This document shows, one piece after another, positions 44,453-54,336 of a DNA stretch of 64,000 nt. Position 1 is the first letter of the stretch, and every line of letters starts with the position of its first letter. The stretch comes from Nocardioides solisilvae (lineage in GTDB: Bacteria; Actinomycetota; Actinomycetes; Propionibacteriales; Nocardioidaceae). Location of the stretch: assembly GCF_003194625.1 (NCBI RefSeq), contig NZ_QHKX01000002.1, positions 620,001-684,000 of the forward strand. Reading direction: 5' to 3'. The notes beneath the pieces were generated by a model that was not told the DNA's origin, ran no database searches, and saw only the letters and a program-made list of their open reading frames with translations. The position numbers were made by a program, and so were the translations under genes.

Positions 44453-44466
44453 GACCAGACCCTAGG

Positions 44467-44478
44467 CACACCGGTGTG
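44467..44478. promoter_or_regulatory. 12-bp perfect palindrome at the gdh promoter
   Basis: CACACCGGTGTG in the 74-bp divergent region between gdh (GTG 44452) and the DUF2505 gene (ATG 44527). It is a candidate operator for control of glutamate catabolism; the binder is unknown. Confidence 0.45.
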
Positions 44479-44526
44479 ACCCACACAACACAGGGCGGGG
44501 TCGACGCGTCCCGGCATGATGGCCCC

Positions 44527-45012
44527 ATGACGAAGCGACTCACCCACCAGCTCACCTACCCCGCCCCCCTCGAGGACGTGGCCGCGATGCTGCGCGACCC
44601 GGCCTTCCGGGAGCGGGTCTGCGTCGAGCAGCGGGTGGTCAGCCACGACGTCAGCGTCGACCCCGGGGGCGCCACCACGGTCGTCCGGGTGGCGCGGGTG
44701 CAGGAGGCGCGCGGCATCCCGTCGTTCGCCGCGAAGGTCGTCGGCGAGCGGATCGAGGTGGTGCAGGTCGAGACCTGGCACGACCACGAGCGCGCCGACT
44801 ACCGCGTGGAGATCCCTGGCAAGCCGGGAGAGATCTCCGGCACGGCGGTGCTCACCGAGTCAGGAGGGACGACGACCGAGACCGTCTCGCTCGACGTCAC
44901 GGTGCGGATCCCCCTCCTCGGGGGCCGTCTGGAGGGGCTCGTCCACGACCTCGTCCTCAAGGCGCTGCAGGTCGAGAACAGGGTCGGCCTGGCCCACCTC
45001 GGCGGCTCCTGA
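44527..45012 (+). CDS. DUF2505 (SRPBCC-like) protein
   Basis: Protein of 161 residues from the ATG at 44527 (MTKRLTHQLTYPAPLEDVAAML). The pattern of DPAFRERVC, a central beta-sheet (VHVVETWHDHERADYRVEIPG in outline) and a long C-terminal helix (LVHDLVLKALQVENRVG) fits the DUF2505 family, a START/SRPBCC-like fold of unknown ligand common in actinobacteria. Divergent from gdh. Confidence 0.82.
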   Translation: MTKRLTHQLTYPAPLEDVAAMLRDPAFRERVCVEQRVVSHDVSVDPGGATTVVRVARVQEARGIPSFAAKVVGERIEVVQVETWHDHERADYRVEIPGKPGEISGTAVLTESGGTTTETVSLDVTVRIPLLGGRLEGLVHDLVLKALQVENRVGLAHLGGS

Positions 45013-45198
45013 GGGGCCGGCCTCGGCCTCCGCCCGGTCCTGCCGGCTGCGCCACCACACGACCGCGCCGAGCAGCACGAACGGCCCGAAGGCCAGCACC
45101 AGCACCAGGGCCTGCTCGTAGGCGTGCAGCGGACCCATGTGGAACGCCGGACGCAGCGGCAGGCCGGTCAGCACGGGCAGGGCGAGCAGGTCGGGCAT
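44860..45198 (-). CDS. Small single-pass membrane protein, overlapping DUF2505 antisense
   Basis: Protein of 112 residues with one clear membrane helix (ALVLVLAFGPFVLLGAVVWW) followed by WRSRQDRAEAEAG. Similar short proteins with this helix and a basic-acidic tail occur in actinobacteria. The C-terminal about 50 residues are antisense to the DUF2505 gene, so the natural stop may have been lost or the overlap may be real. MGPLHAYEQ (ATG at 45138) is an alternative start. Confidence 0.5.
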   Translation of the reverse strand: MPDLLALPVLTGLPLRPAFHMGPLHAYEQALVLVLAFGPFVLLGAVVWWRSRQDRAEAEAGPSGAAEVGQADPVLDLQRLEDEVVDEPLQTAPEEGDPHRDVERDGLGRRPS

Positions 45199-45235
45199 GC
45201 ACCCATTGTCCCCCTCCCCCTGCGGGGACCGGAGG

Positions 45236-46864
<1,629 letters not shown>

Positions 46865-46891
46865 CCCGCGACACTAGCCCGCCGCGGGCGC

Positions 46892-47263
46892 TCAGAGCAG
46901 GTGCTCGAGCTCCTCGGGCGCGAACCAGGCCAGGTCGTCGTCGGGGTCCGCGTCGGCAGCCCGGTCCTCCGTGTCGAGGTGGACCGCCGCGACCTCGGCG
47001 CGGCCGAAGGAGGCGCCGGGCGCCCCCGTCGTCGCGGGCTCGACGACCACCACGACCCGCCGCACGGCCGGCAGGCCGCGGGCCACGCAGAGGGCGGCCG
47101 AGAGGTCCGCCGCGGTCATGAGGGCGGCGTACTCCGACTCCTCGTCGTCGGCCTCGGCCCGGACGGGGCCGTCGGGCGAGACGGCGGACGGCGGCAGCCC
47201 GCCCTCGTCGACCAGCGTGCGCAGGCCTGCGACGGTGGTGGGCAGGTAGAGCCGGGCGCTCAC
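46892..47263 (-). CDS. DUF6912 family protein
   Basis: Protein of 123 residues from the GTG at 47263, beginning VSARLYLPTTVAGLRTLVDEG and containing DDEESEYAALMTAADLSAAL. It ends in a Glu/Leu-rich tail (WFAPEELEHLL). This is the short conserved actinobacterial family DUF6912, of unknown role. The start overlaps the stop of the upstream WS/DGAT-like gene (GTGA); pruA follows after 27 bp, so the three may be co-transcribed. Confidence 0.75.
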   Translation of the reverse strand: MSARLYLPTTVAGLRTLVDEGGLPPSAVSPDGPVRAEADDEESEYAALMTAADLSAALCVARGLPAVRRVVVVVEPATTGAPGASFGRAEVAAVHLDTEDRAADADPDDDLAWFAPEELEHLL

Positions 47264-48765
47264 CGGTCCCCCTCGGTGCCCCGGGAGCCGGAGCCACGGG
47301 TCCCGGACCTCGGCCCGGTGCGCCCGGTCGTCGCCGCGCCCTTGCGCCGCCCGCGCGGGGCGCGGGGGCGGGAGTCGCTGGCGGAGTCCTTGAGCTCCTC
47401 CAGCGCCTCGACGACGCACTGCCCCAGCACGTCGGCGTCGGGGAGCAGGTCGCGGTCGGTGGTGATCCCGTAGAAGACCCGGCCGTCGTAGGAGGTGACG
47501 CCGATGGCGAGCGCGTGGCCCGGGAGCAGCGGGTGCACCGGGTAGCTCTCCAGCATCTGGGCGCCGGCGGCGTACAGCGGGAACTGGGGCCCCGGGACGT
47601 TGGTGACCGAGAGGTGGAAGCCGCGCCGCAGCTCCTGGGCCGCCACCCGGGAGCCGAGGGCGTGGAAGGTGGTCGGGGCGAAGCCGGCGATCCCGGCGAG
47701 CCGCTGGGCGCCCACCGCCAGGCCGGTCTCGCGGTGGCTGTGGAAGGCATAGCTGACCTGGAGCAACCGGACCACGGGGCTCGGCTCGCCGATCGGCAGG
47801 AAGACCTCGTAGCCGGTGACCTGGGTGCCCAGCGACGTGGCCTCGAGCTCGTGGTCGATGACCGACATCGGCACGACGGCCTTGAGCCGCTTGAGGCCGT
47901 GCAGCCCCTCGTCGCGGGTCATCAGCCAGCCGCGGAGGGCGCCGGTGACGGTGGCCAGGACCACGTCGTTGACGCTCGTGCCGTGCACCCGGCGGATCCG
48001 TCGGTAGTCGGCGAGGTCGGTCGCCACCGTCATCACCCGGCGCTGCTGCGACAGCGGCCCGTTGACCGGGGACTCCGGGACGGGACGGCGGTTGGAGAGC
48101 GCGCCGGCGACGTGGCCGACCCGCTGCCGGGCGTCGGCCGCGCTGCGGAGCAGCGCGTTGGTGTTGCTGCGGACCGTGGCCGCCAGCGTCCGCGGGGACT
48201 CGAGGCTCTCCAGCACCGCCCCCGCGACGAGCGAGGCCGGGGTGGGAGCCCGGCCCGGACGCCACTCGTCGTGGCCGAGCGGCTCCTGCTGGGGGTCCAC
48301 GTCGAGCAGCACCTGGCCCAGGTCGACGGTCTCGACGCCGTCGACGAGGATCTGGTGGGACTTGGCCAGCACCGCGACCCGTCCCTCGGCGAGCCCCTCG
48401 ATGACGTAGACCTCCCACAGCGGCCGGTTGCGGTCCAGCGACCGGGAGACGATGCGGGCCGTGAGCTCGCGCAGCTGGGCCATCGTCCCGGGACGGGGCA
48501 GGGCCGAGCGGCGGACGTGGTAGCTGAGGTCGAACTCCTGGTCGTCGACCCAGACGGGGTTGGCGAGGCGGCCGGGGACGGACTGCAGCCGCTGCCGGTA
48601 GCGCGGCACGTAGGAGATCCGCTCGGCGATGAGCTCGAGGACGTGGGAGTAGTCGAACCCCCGGGACCCGGGCTCGAAGACCTCGAGCGTCGCGTTGTGC
48701 ATCGGTGTCGCAGGCGAATCCGTGGCGAGGAACGCCAGGTCCCGCGGCCGCAGCCGCTCGCTCAT
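47260..48765 (-). CDS. WS/DGAT-like wax ester synthase/diacylglycerol acyltransferase with altered motif
   Basis: Protein of 501 residues with the bacterial WS/DGAT layout: MSERLRPRDLAFLATDSPATPMH at the N-terminus, RSLDRNRPLWEVYVIEGL, NDVVLATVTGALRGWL, and the C-terminal NVPGPQFPLYAAGAQM. The catalytic HHXXXDG motif reads HQILVDG, so the second, catalytic histidine is Gln. It may be an inactive or differently acting member. Typical members esterify acyl-CoA to fatty alcohol or diacylglycerol for storage lipid. The last about 45 residues are basic and Gly/Arg-rich. Confidence 0.88.
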   Translation of the reverse strand: MSERLRPRDLAFLATDSPATPMHNATLEVFEPGSRGFDYSHVLELIAERISYVPRYRQRLQSVPGRLANPVWVDDQEFDLSYHVRRSALPRPGTMAQLRELTARIVSRSLDRNRPLWEVYVIEGLAEGRVAVLAKSHQILVDGVETVDLGQVLLDVDPQQEPLGHDEWRPGRAPTPASLVAGAVLESLESPRTLAATVRSNTNALLRSAADARQRVGHVAGALSNRRPVPESPVNGPLSQQRRVMTVATDLADYRRIRRVHGTSVNDVVLATVTGALRGWLMTRDEGLHGLKRLKAVVPMSVIDHELEATSLGTQVTGYEVFLPIGEPSPVVRLLQVSYAFHSHRETGLAVGAQRLAGIAGFAPTTFHALGSRVAAQELRRGFHLSVTNVPGPQFPLYAAGAQMLESYPVHPLLPGHALAIGVTSYDGRVFYGITTDRDLLPDADVLGQCVVEALEELKDSASDSRPRAPRGRRKGAATTGRTGPRSGTRGSGSRGTEGDR

Positions 48766-48842
48766 GTGTGCCCTTCCGTCCTCGCCCTTGCCATCGCATG
48801 GGATTCTGGCAGAAGGACCCCACCCCGAGGAGGAACGCCCAG

Positions 48843-49286
48843 ATGTCTGCCCCGATCCGTCCCCGTCTGCGAGTCGCCACCGGAGCCGCCGTCGCCTGCC
48901 TGGCGCTCCTGGGGCTCGCCGCCTGCGGGGACGACGCCGAGAGCGACACCACGACGGGCGGCACCACCGGCTCGCAGGACTCCTCCCCCGACGGCGGGCA
49001 GCCCACGGACGAGGCCGCCCCCGAGGCCGAGCCGATCCGGGTGACCATCGAGGGCGACTCGATCGACCCCGCCGGCGAGCGGGTGGAGGTGGCCGCGGGC
49101 GAGCCGGTCCTCGTCGAGGTGACGGCCGACCGGGCCGGCGAGCTGCACGTCCACTCCACCCCGGAGCAGGAGATCGCCTTCACCGAGGGGACCACCGAGC
49201 ACGAGCTGGTCATCGACCAGCCGGGCGTCGTCGAGGTCGAGTCGCACGACCCCGACCTCGTGGTGCTCCAGCTCGAAGTGCGCTGA
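48843..49286 (+). CDS. Small lipoprotein with cupredoxin-like fold
   Basis: Protein of 147 residues from the ATG at 48843, with GAGGAGG about 10 bp upstream. Lipobox LAAC with Cys near residue 26, a Ser/Thr/Gly/Asp linker, then about 85 residues of beta-sandwich (RVTIEGDSIDPAGERVEVAAGEPVLVEVTAD). Cupredoxin-like proteins often bind copper, but only one His-rich spot (ELHVHSTPEQE) is seen and no Cys ligand. The next gene begins 2 bp after its stop, so the lipoprotein and membrane protein are a pair. Confidence 0.8.
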   Translation: MSAPIRPRLRVATGAAVACLALLGLAACGDDAESDTTTGGTTGSQDSSPDGGQPTDEAAPEAEPIRVTIEGDSIDPAGERVEVAAGEPVLVEVTADRAGELHVHSTPEQEIAFTEGTTEHELVIDQPGVVEVESHDPDLVVLQLEVR

Positions 49287-49287
49287 C

Positions 49288-50607
49288 GTGGACCGCGAGC
49301 TCCTCGCCCACGGCCTGGGCGGGGCCAAGGACCTGCCCATCTCCCCCGAGCTGGCCATGGCCGGCGCGGTCGCGGCCCTGGTGGTCTCCTTCAGCGTCCT
49401 GGCGCTGGCGTGGCGCGAGCCGCGGTTCGACGACCGCCCCGGCCGGCCCGCGCCGGCCGCGCTCGACCGCGCCGTCGGCTCCCGGTGGTTCGCCGTCGCG
49501 GTGCGCGTGGTCGGGATGGCGTTCTTCGGCTGGTTCCTGCTGGCCGCCGTGCTGGGCGAGAACCTCGTCATCAACCCCGCCCTGGGCATGTTCTACGTGC
49601 TGCTGTGGGTCGGCATCGTGCCGCTCAGCCTGCTGGTCGGGCCGGCGTACAAGGCCCTGAGCCCGGTCCGCACCCTGCACGCGGGGCTGGCCCGCCTCAC
49701 CGGGTCCGACCCCTCCCGCGGGCTGCGCGACTACCCCGAGCGCCTCGGCTACTGGCCGGCCGCCGTGGGTCTCTACGCCTTCGTCTGGCTCGAGCTGGTG
49801 CACCCCGACTCCACGCAGCTCGGGACGGTGCGGCTCTGGGTCGCGGTGTACGTCGCGCTGATGCTGCTGGGCGGGGCGCTGTACGGCGACCGGTTCTTCG
49901 AGCGCGCCGACCCCTTCGAGGTCTACTCCTCGCTGGTGGCCCGGCTCTCGGTCTGGGGTCGCGAGGACGGCCGCCTGGTGGTCCGCTCCCCCCTGGCCAA
50001 CCTCGCCACGACGCCGGTCGGCCCGGGGCTGGTGGGGGTAGTCGCCGTGCTCTTCGGCAGCACGGGCTTCGACTCGTTCCGCGAGTCGCCGCCGTGGCTG
50101 CGCTTCGTGCAGTCCAGCGACGTCGACGCGGCCCTGCTCGGCAACCTGGCGCTCCTCGCCTTCTGCGTGGGCGTCGGCCTGGTCTTCACGGCCGCCACGG
50201 CCGCCACCGGGGTGGGCGACGACGTCCGGCGGTCGGCGCTCCCCGGCCTCTTCGCGCACTCGATGGTGCCGATCATCGTGGGCTACATCGCCGCTCACTA
50301 CCTCTCCTACCTCGTGGAGTACGGGCAGGTGACGCTGGTCCAGATGAGCGACCCGCTCTCGCGGGGCGACGACCTGCTCGGGACCGCGGACCTCGAGGTG
50401 AACCGCTGGCTCTCCTACCACCCCACGACGCTGGCCAACATCAAGGTGCTGGGGGTCGTGCTCGGCCACGTGCTCGGGGTGGTCGCCGCCCACGACCGGG
50501 CGGTGCGGCTGCTGCCCCGCCGGCACCAGCTCACCGGGCAGCTGCCGCTGCTCCTCGCGATGGTCGGCTTCACCGCCGGAGGGCTGTACCTGCTGTTCGC
50601 CGCCTGA
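49288..50607 (+). CDS. Polytopic membrane protein paired with the cupredoxin-like lipoprotein
   Basis: Protein of 439 residues from the GTG at 49288, with about ten hydrophobic segments. Conserved-looking loops include PAYKALSPVRTLHAGLARLTG, YWPAAVGLYAFVWLELVHP and FFERADPFEVYSSLVARLSVWGRED. Histidines within or next to helices (HSMVPIIVGYIAAHYLSYL, GHVLGVVAAHDRA) could bind a metal or haem. Actinobacterial homologues are often labelled fenitrothion hydrolase; I give that no functional weight. With the lipoprotein it may handle copper or another redox metal; this is inference. The end overlaps the convergent CpaE-like gene by 38 bp. Confidence 0.75.
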   Translation: MDRELLAHGLGGAKDLPISPELAMAGAVAALVVSFSVLALAWREPRFDDRPGRPAPAALDRAVGSRWFAVAVRVVGMAFFGWFLLAAVLGENLVINPALGMFYVLLWVGIVPLSLLVGPAYKALSPVRTLHAGLARLTGSDPSRGLRDYPERLGYWPAAVGLYAFVWLELVHPDSTQLGTVRLWVAVYVALMLLGGALYGDRFFERADPFEVYSSLVARLSVWGREDGRLVVRSPLANLATTPVGPGLVGVVAVLFGSTGFDSFRESPPWLRFVQSSDVDAALLGNLALLAFCVGVGLVFTAATAATGVGDDVRRSALPGLFAHSMVPIIVGYIAAHYLSYLVEYGQVTLVQMSDPLSRGDDLLGTADLEVNRWLSYHPTTLANIKVLGVVLGHVLGVVAAHDRAVRLLPRRHQLTGQLPLLLAMVGFTAGGLYLLFAA

Positions 50608-51871
50608 ACCGCTGCGCCAGCCTCCCGCCGGCTCCCCCGGCGCCCGGGGCGCAGCTGGCGGGGTGCACGGCGTCCACCAGGCCCGAGACCGCGCGCGAGA
50701 GCGCGGACTCCCCCACCTCGCCGACCGCCCGGCCGGCCACCAGGGCCCGGTCGGCGCCGGCCCGGTCGTCGGGCAGGAAGTGCAGCCCGGCGACCCGGGC
50801 GAACCCCTGGACCATCCCCGCCACGTCGGCCTCCGACCACCCGAGCGACGAGCGCATCCGGTTGACCACCACGCGCACGGGCGTGGTGCCGACCACCTCA
50901 CGGACCTCGACCAGGCCGCGCGCGAGCCGGGAGAGCCCGACCGGGTCGGCGGCACCGACCACGAGCAGCTCGTCGGCCGCCTCCAGCGCCTCCAGGGTCA
51001 TCGCGTTCCGCTGGCCGGCCTGGCCGGCCAGCGCCTCCACCGCGAGGTCGGCGCCGGTGTCGAGGACGACGTCGCGCCACGCGCGCGCCTCCTCGACCAC
51101 CTCGGCGAGCGCCCCGGGTCGCACCTCGACCCAGCGGTCCGCCCGCGGCAGCCCGGTCATCACCTCCAGGTGGGGAGCGACCGCGCGGCACGCGGAGGGC
51201 AAGCGGGTCGGCAGCGTCCCCGCCTGGGCCAGCCGTGCCGCCGACAGGACCCCCGAGACCTGGTCGAGGACGCCCAGGTGCTGGGCGACCGAGGCGGCGT
51301 GCGGGTCGGCGTCGACGAGCAGGGTGCTCCGGCCGCGACGCGCGAGCTCGGCCGCCACCGCCGTGGCCAGCGTCGTCCGCCCCGGCGCACCCGGCGGCCC
51401 CCACACGGCCACGACCCGCCGCCCGGGCGGCGCCCCACCCGCCGAGGGCGGGGCGACCGGGCCGAGGGCGGGGCCGCCCGACGGGTCCTCCGCCACGGAG
51501 CGGCTCCGGGTGTCGCCGAGGTCCTCGGCACGGAGCACGGCGGCCGGGAGGTGACCGACCTCCGCGGCGGCGACCCGCACGTGCACGTCGAGCCGGGCGA
51601 GGCGGGCGGCCACGTCGTCGCGCCCCGGGTCGGCGACCACGGCGACGGGCCGCACCCCGTGCCGGCGCAGGTGGGCGACCGCCGACGCGTCGAGGCCCGG
51701 GGCCTCCAGCGCGACGACCGCGACGTCGGCCTGCCCCGTCGCGGCCGTGGCCATCAGGTCGTCGACGTCGACGCAGCGCTTGAGGACCACCACCCCCGAG
51801 GCGTCGGCGAGGTGGCCGAGCGCGGCCGACTCCCAGGGCGCCCCGCTGGCGAGGACGAGGACGCAGACCAC
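50570..51871 (-). CDS. CpaE-like pilus-assembly MinD/ParA ATPase
   Basis: Protein of 433 residues. A receiver-like N-terminal region of about 120 residues is followed by a MinD/ParA ATPase domain. The Walker A position reads GPPGAPGRTTLA, with Arg in place of the usual Lys, then LLVDADPHAAS for switch/Walker B and VVLDTGAD. The domain resembles CpaE/TadZ of Tad pilus systems, which localises the pilus at the pole. It is 4 bp after the SAF-domain gene and both are apart from the tad operon at 8130-13205. Arg at the P-loop is frequent in actinobacterial CpaE-like proteins but may lower ATP turnover. Confidence 0.82.
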   Translation of the reverse strand: MVCVLVLASGAPWESAALGHLADASGVVVLKRCVDVDDLMATAATGQADVAVVALEAPGLDASAVAHLRRHGVRPVAVVADPGRDDVAARLARLDVHVRVAAAEVGHLPAAVLRAEDLGDTRSRSVAEDPSGGPALGPVAPPSAGGAPPGRRVVAVWGPPGAPGRTTLATAVAAELARRGRSTLLVDADPHAASVAQHLGVLDQVSGVLSAARLAQAGTLPTRLPSACRAVAPHLEVMTGLPRADRWVEVRPGALAEVVEEARAWRDVVLDTGADLAVEALAGQAGQRNAMTLEALEAADELLVVGAADPVGLSRLARGLVEVREVVGTTPVRVVVNRMRSSLGWSEADVAGMVQGFARVAGLHFLPDDRAGADRALVAGRAVGEVGESALSRAVSGLVDAVHPASCAPGAGGAGGRLAQRFRRRTAGTALRR

Positions 51872-51875
51872 GACC

Positions 51876-52529
51876 TCAGCCTCGCCCGACCAGCATGAGG
51901 CGCCGCTCGCCGCTGGCCGTGAGGACCCGGGCGAGGGTGTCGCCGTCGTCGGGCACGGCCAGCACGAGCTGCCGGTCGGGGCCGGCCAGGCCCAGGTCGC
52001 CGGAGGTGCGGGGCGCCTCGACCACCCGCACGTCGGCGACCGCGAGCCGCGCCTTGCTCCCGTCGCCGGCGCCCTCGGGGGGCATCATCCACACGTCGAC
52101 CACCGAGCCGGGACCGACCGCCGGCGGGATCTGGACCGACGGGACCGAGACGGAGACGTGCGGCACCCCCTCGTCGGGGGAGCCCAGCGCCGCACGCGGC
52201 AGGAGCTCCCCGGCGGCGACCCCGCGCAGCAGGTGCCGCGCGGGCGGCAGCTCCTCGCTGGTGGCGTAGTAGCGCCGGGCGTCGGACGGGTCGGCGAACC
52301 GGACACGGCGGGCCACCAGGTCGGACGGCCCCACCTCCTGGCCCTCGGCCAGGTCGTCGGCCACGCCCCACATCGGCACCGTCTCGTCGGCGCCGCCGAC
52401 CACGCGGGCCCCGACGACCACGGAGACCCCGACGAGGGCCACCCCGACCCAGAGCCTGGGGTCCCGCCACCCCGCGCGGGTGGAGCGCTGGGCGACCGGC
52501 ACGTCTTCGGCGGGAGGAGTCGTGAGCAC
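51876..52529 (-). CDS. CpaB-like SAF-domain pilus protein
   Basis: About 217 residues from the GTG at 52529 (VLTTPPAEDV), which has GGGAGG 9 bp upstream; an ATG at 52538 sits directly on that Shine-Dalgarno. A membrane helix (LWVGVALVGVSVVVGARVV, about 28-46) leads to a SAF domain (DLAEGQEVGPSDLVARRVRF, AAGELLPRAALG) and a C-terminal beta-rich part. CpaB/RcpC proteins guide the outer part of the Tad pilus. The stop is 4 bp from the CpaE-like start, indicating one operon. Confidence 0.82.
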   Translation of the reverse strand: MLTTPPAEDVPVAQRSTRAGWRDPRLWVGVALVGVSVVVGARVVGGADETVPMWGVADDLAEGQEVGPSDLVARRVRFADPSDARRYYATSEELPPARHLLRGVAAGELLPRAALGSPDEGVPHVSVSVPSVQIPPAVGPGSVVDVWMMPPEGAGDGSKARLAVADVRVVEAPRTSGDLGLAGPDRQLVLAVPDDGDTLARVLTASGERRLMLVGRG

Positions 52530-52664
52530 GGCCCACATCCTCCCGCGACCCGGGCCCCGGCCCGCCGCTCCGTCCACAGACAGGGCGGCCCCGGACGCCA
52601 CGCCTCCTCCACAGGTCGGCCCCTCCTGCGGGTGACGGGCGGTCCCGGGTGGCACGATGGGAGG

Positions 52665-52910
52665 ATGCCCGGCACGCCACGCTTCCTCACCCTCGCCGAC
52701 GTCGCGGAGGTGCTGAACACCTCCAGCGCCCAGGTCTACGCCCTGGTCCGCCGCGGGGAGCTGCCGGCGATCAAGATCGGCGGCCGCGGGCAGTGGCGGG
52801 TCGAGCACGCGCAGCTCGAGAGCTTCATCGAAAAGATGTACGCCGAGACCCGGCAGTTCGTCGACGAGCACCCGTTCGTCGAGGCGGACTCCCGGGGCGC
52901 CACCGACTGA
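52665..52910 (+). CDS. Small excisionase-type helix-turn-helix protein
   Basis: Protein of 81 residues from the ATG at 52665. FLTLADVAEVLNTSSAQVYALVRRGELPAIKIGGRGQ forms a MerR/Xis-like winged HTH, followed by a helix (HAQLESFIEKMYAETRQFV). Such single-domain proteins are found next to SAF/CpaB genes in actinobacteria and may control them. Divergent from the CpaB-like gene and 10 bp from the htrA stop on the other strand. Confidence 0.78.
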   Translation: MPGTPRFLTLADVAEVLNTSSAQVYALVRRGELPAIKIGGRGQWRVEHAQLESFIEKMYAETRQFVDEHPFVEADSRGATD

Positions 52911-52920
52911 GGCCGGCGGG

Positions 52921-54336
52921 TCAGCCGACCTCCGAGTCGAGGACCACCGAGACGGTGCGCTCCTCGCCGTCGCGCACGACCGTGAGCTCGAGGGTCTCCC
53001 CGGGCTGGTGGGTGCGGATCCGCACGATGAGGGCGATCCCGTCGGTGACGCGGTCGCCGTCGACCGCGACCACCACGTCGTCGGGCCGCAGCCCGGCGTC
53101 GGCGGCCGGCGTCCCGGAGGCCACCTCGTCGATCCTGGCCCCGGAGGTCCCGCCGGCGCCGCCGGTCTGCACCTTGGCCCCGATCACGGGGTAGCGCGCC
53201 TCGCCGGTGCGCAGGATCTGGTCGGCGGTGATGCGCACCTGCTCGATCGGGATCGCGAAGCCCACGCCGATGTTGCCGGCCTCCCGCAGCAGACCGCCGG
53301 TGGTCGCGATGGCGGAGTTGACCCCCACCACCTGGCCCTCGAGGTTGACGAGCGGTCCGCCCGAGTTGCCCGGGTTGATCGCGGCGTCGGTCTGGACCGC
53401 GTTGATGAAGGACGTCTCGTCGTCGCTCTCGCCCGTGGTGACCGGACGGTCGAGGGCGCTGACGATGCCCGCCGTCACGGTCTGGCTCAGTCCCAGCGGC
53501 GCCCCGAAGGCGACCACCGGGTCACCCACGAGGAGCGCCTCGGAGGCGCCGAGGCTCGCCGCCCGCAGGTGCTCCACGCCGTCGACCCGGAGGACGGCGA
53601 GGTCGTAGACGCGGCTCGCCCCCACCACCGTCGCGTCGTGGCTGTGACCCTCGGCGTCGACCACCCGCAGCTCCTCGTCGTCCGCCCCGGCCACCACGTG
53701 CTGGTTGGTCACGACGTGGCCCTCGGAGTCGAGCACGAAGCCCGAGCCGGTCGCCCCCGCCCCGGCCGCGCCGGCGAGCACCTGGACGGTGCTGGGCAGC
53801 AACTCCTGGGCCACCGCGGCGACCGACCGGTTGCCCGTGGCCAGCGGCGGAGCCGTCCGGACGGTGGCGGGCTCGAGACCCGAGCCGCCGAGCTCGAAGG
53901 ACTCGTAGAGCGCGCCCCCGAGCGCACCGCCGGCGAGGCCGACGACGAGGGCCAGGGCGGTGACGGCCGGCCAGACCCACCCCGGGGCCCCGCCCGCCGC
54001 AGGGCGCGCACCCGACTGGCCCAGCGGACCCAGCGGACCCAGCGGACCCAGCGGACCGAACGGCCCCCCGGGGGCACGGTGCTGGGGACCGGGCTGCGGA
54101 CCGGGCTGCGGACCGGGCTGCGGCCCCGCCGGTGGCAGGGGCCCCCACCGACCGGCCGGGACCGGGCCGGGGAACGGGCCGGGCCCGGCGGACGGACGCG
54201 GCGCAGGGTCGGGACGCGGGGCCAGGTCGGGACGCGGGGCCAGGTCGGGCGGCAGGGCGAGGGGCACGGTCGGGTCGACGTCCCGCGGCTCGTCCGCCGC
54301 GGCGGGACCGCCCTCCCCCGTGTGGTCGTGGTTCAC
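52921..54336 (-). CDS. htrA: HtrA/DegP-type membrane-anchored serine protease with PDZ domain
   Basis: Protein of 471 residues from the GTG at 54336, which overlaps the anti-sigma stop (GTGA). A long Pro/Gly/Arg-rich cytoplasmic region (about 1-120) and a membrane helix (WVWPAVTALALVVGLAGGAL) precede the trypsin-like domain. The triad is His in VTNQHVV, Asp in YDLAVLRVD and Ser in NPGNSGGPLVN. A C-terminal PDZ domain follows (AGLRPDDVVVAVDGDRV). It degrades or refolds envelope proteins under stress. Directly follows sigE-rseA, as in Mycobacterium, so it is part of that regulon. Confidence 0.93.
   Translation of the reverse strand: MNHDHTGEGGPAAADEPRDVDPTVPLALPPDLAPRPDLAPRPDPAPRPSAGPGPFPGPVPAGRWGPLPPAGPQPGPQPGPQPGPQHRAPGGPFGPLGPLGPLGPLGQSGARPAAGGAPGWVWPAVTALALVVGLAGGALGGALYESFELGGSGLEPATVRTAPPLATGNRSVAAVAQELLPSTVQVLAGAAGAGATGSGFVLDSEGHVVTNQHVVAGADDEELRVVDAEGHSHDATVVGASRVYDLAVLRVDGVEHLRAASLGASEALLVGDPVVAFGAPLGLSQTVTAGIVSALDRPVTTGESDDETSFINAVQTDAAINPGNSGGPLVNLEGQVVGVNSAIATTGGLLREAGNIGVGFAIPIEQVRITADQILRTGEARYPVIGAKVQTGGAGGTSGARIDEVASGTPAADAGLRPDDVVVAVDGDRVTDGIALIVRIRTHQPGETLELTVVRDGEERTVSVVLDSEVG
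54020..54121. repeat. 9-bp and 12-bp in-frame repeats in htrA 5' region
   Basis: Four 9-bp units CCCAGCGGA start at 54020, 54029, 54038 and 54047 and code for the GPL repeats. Three 12-bp units GGACCGGGCTGC start at 54086, 54098 and 54110 and code for PQPG repeats. Both lie in the disordered cytoplasmic N-terminus. Confidence 0.85.

Noticed and set aside
39656..44479. 1600-codon open frame on the plus strand opposite gdh
   Set aside because: Antisense of a highly conserved dehydrogenase; only Val/Gly/His/Asp-rich sequence.
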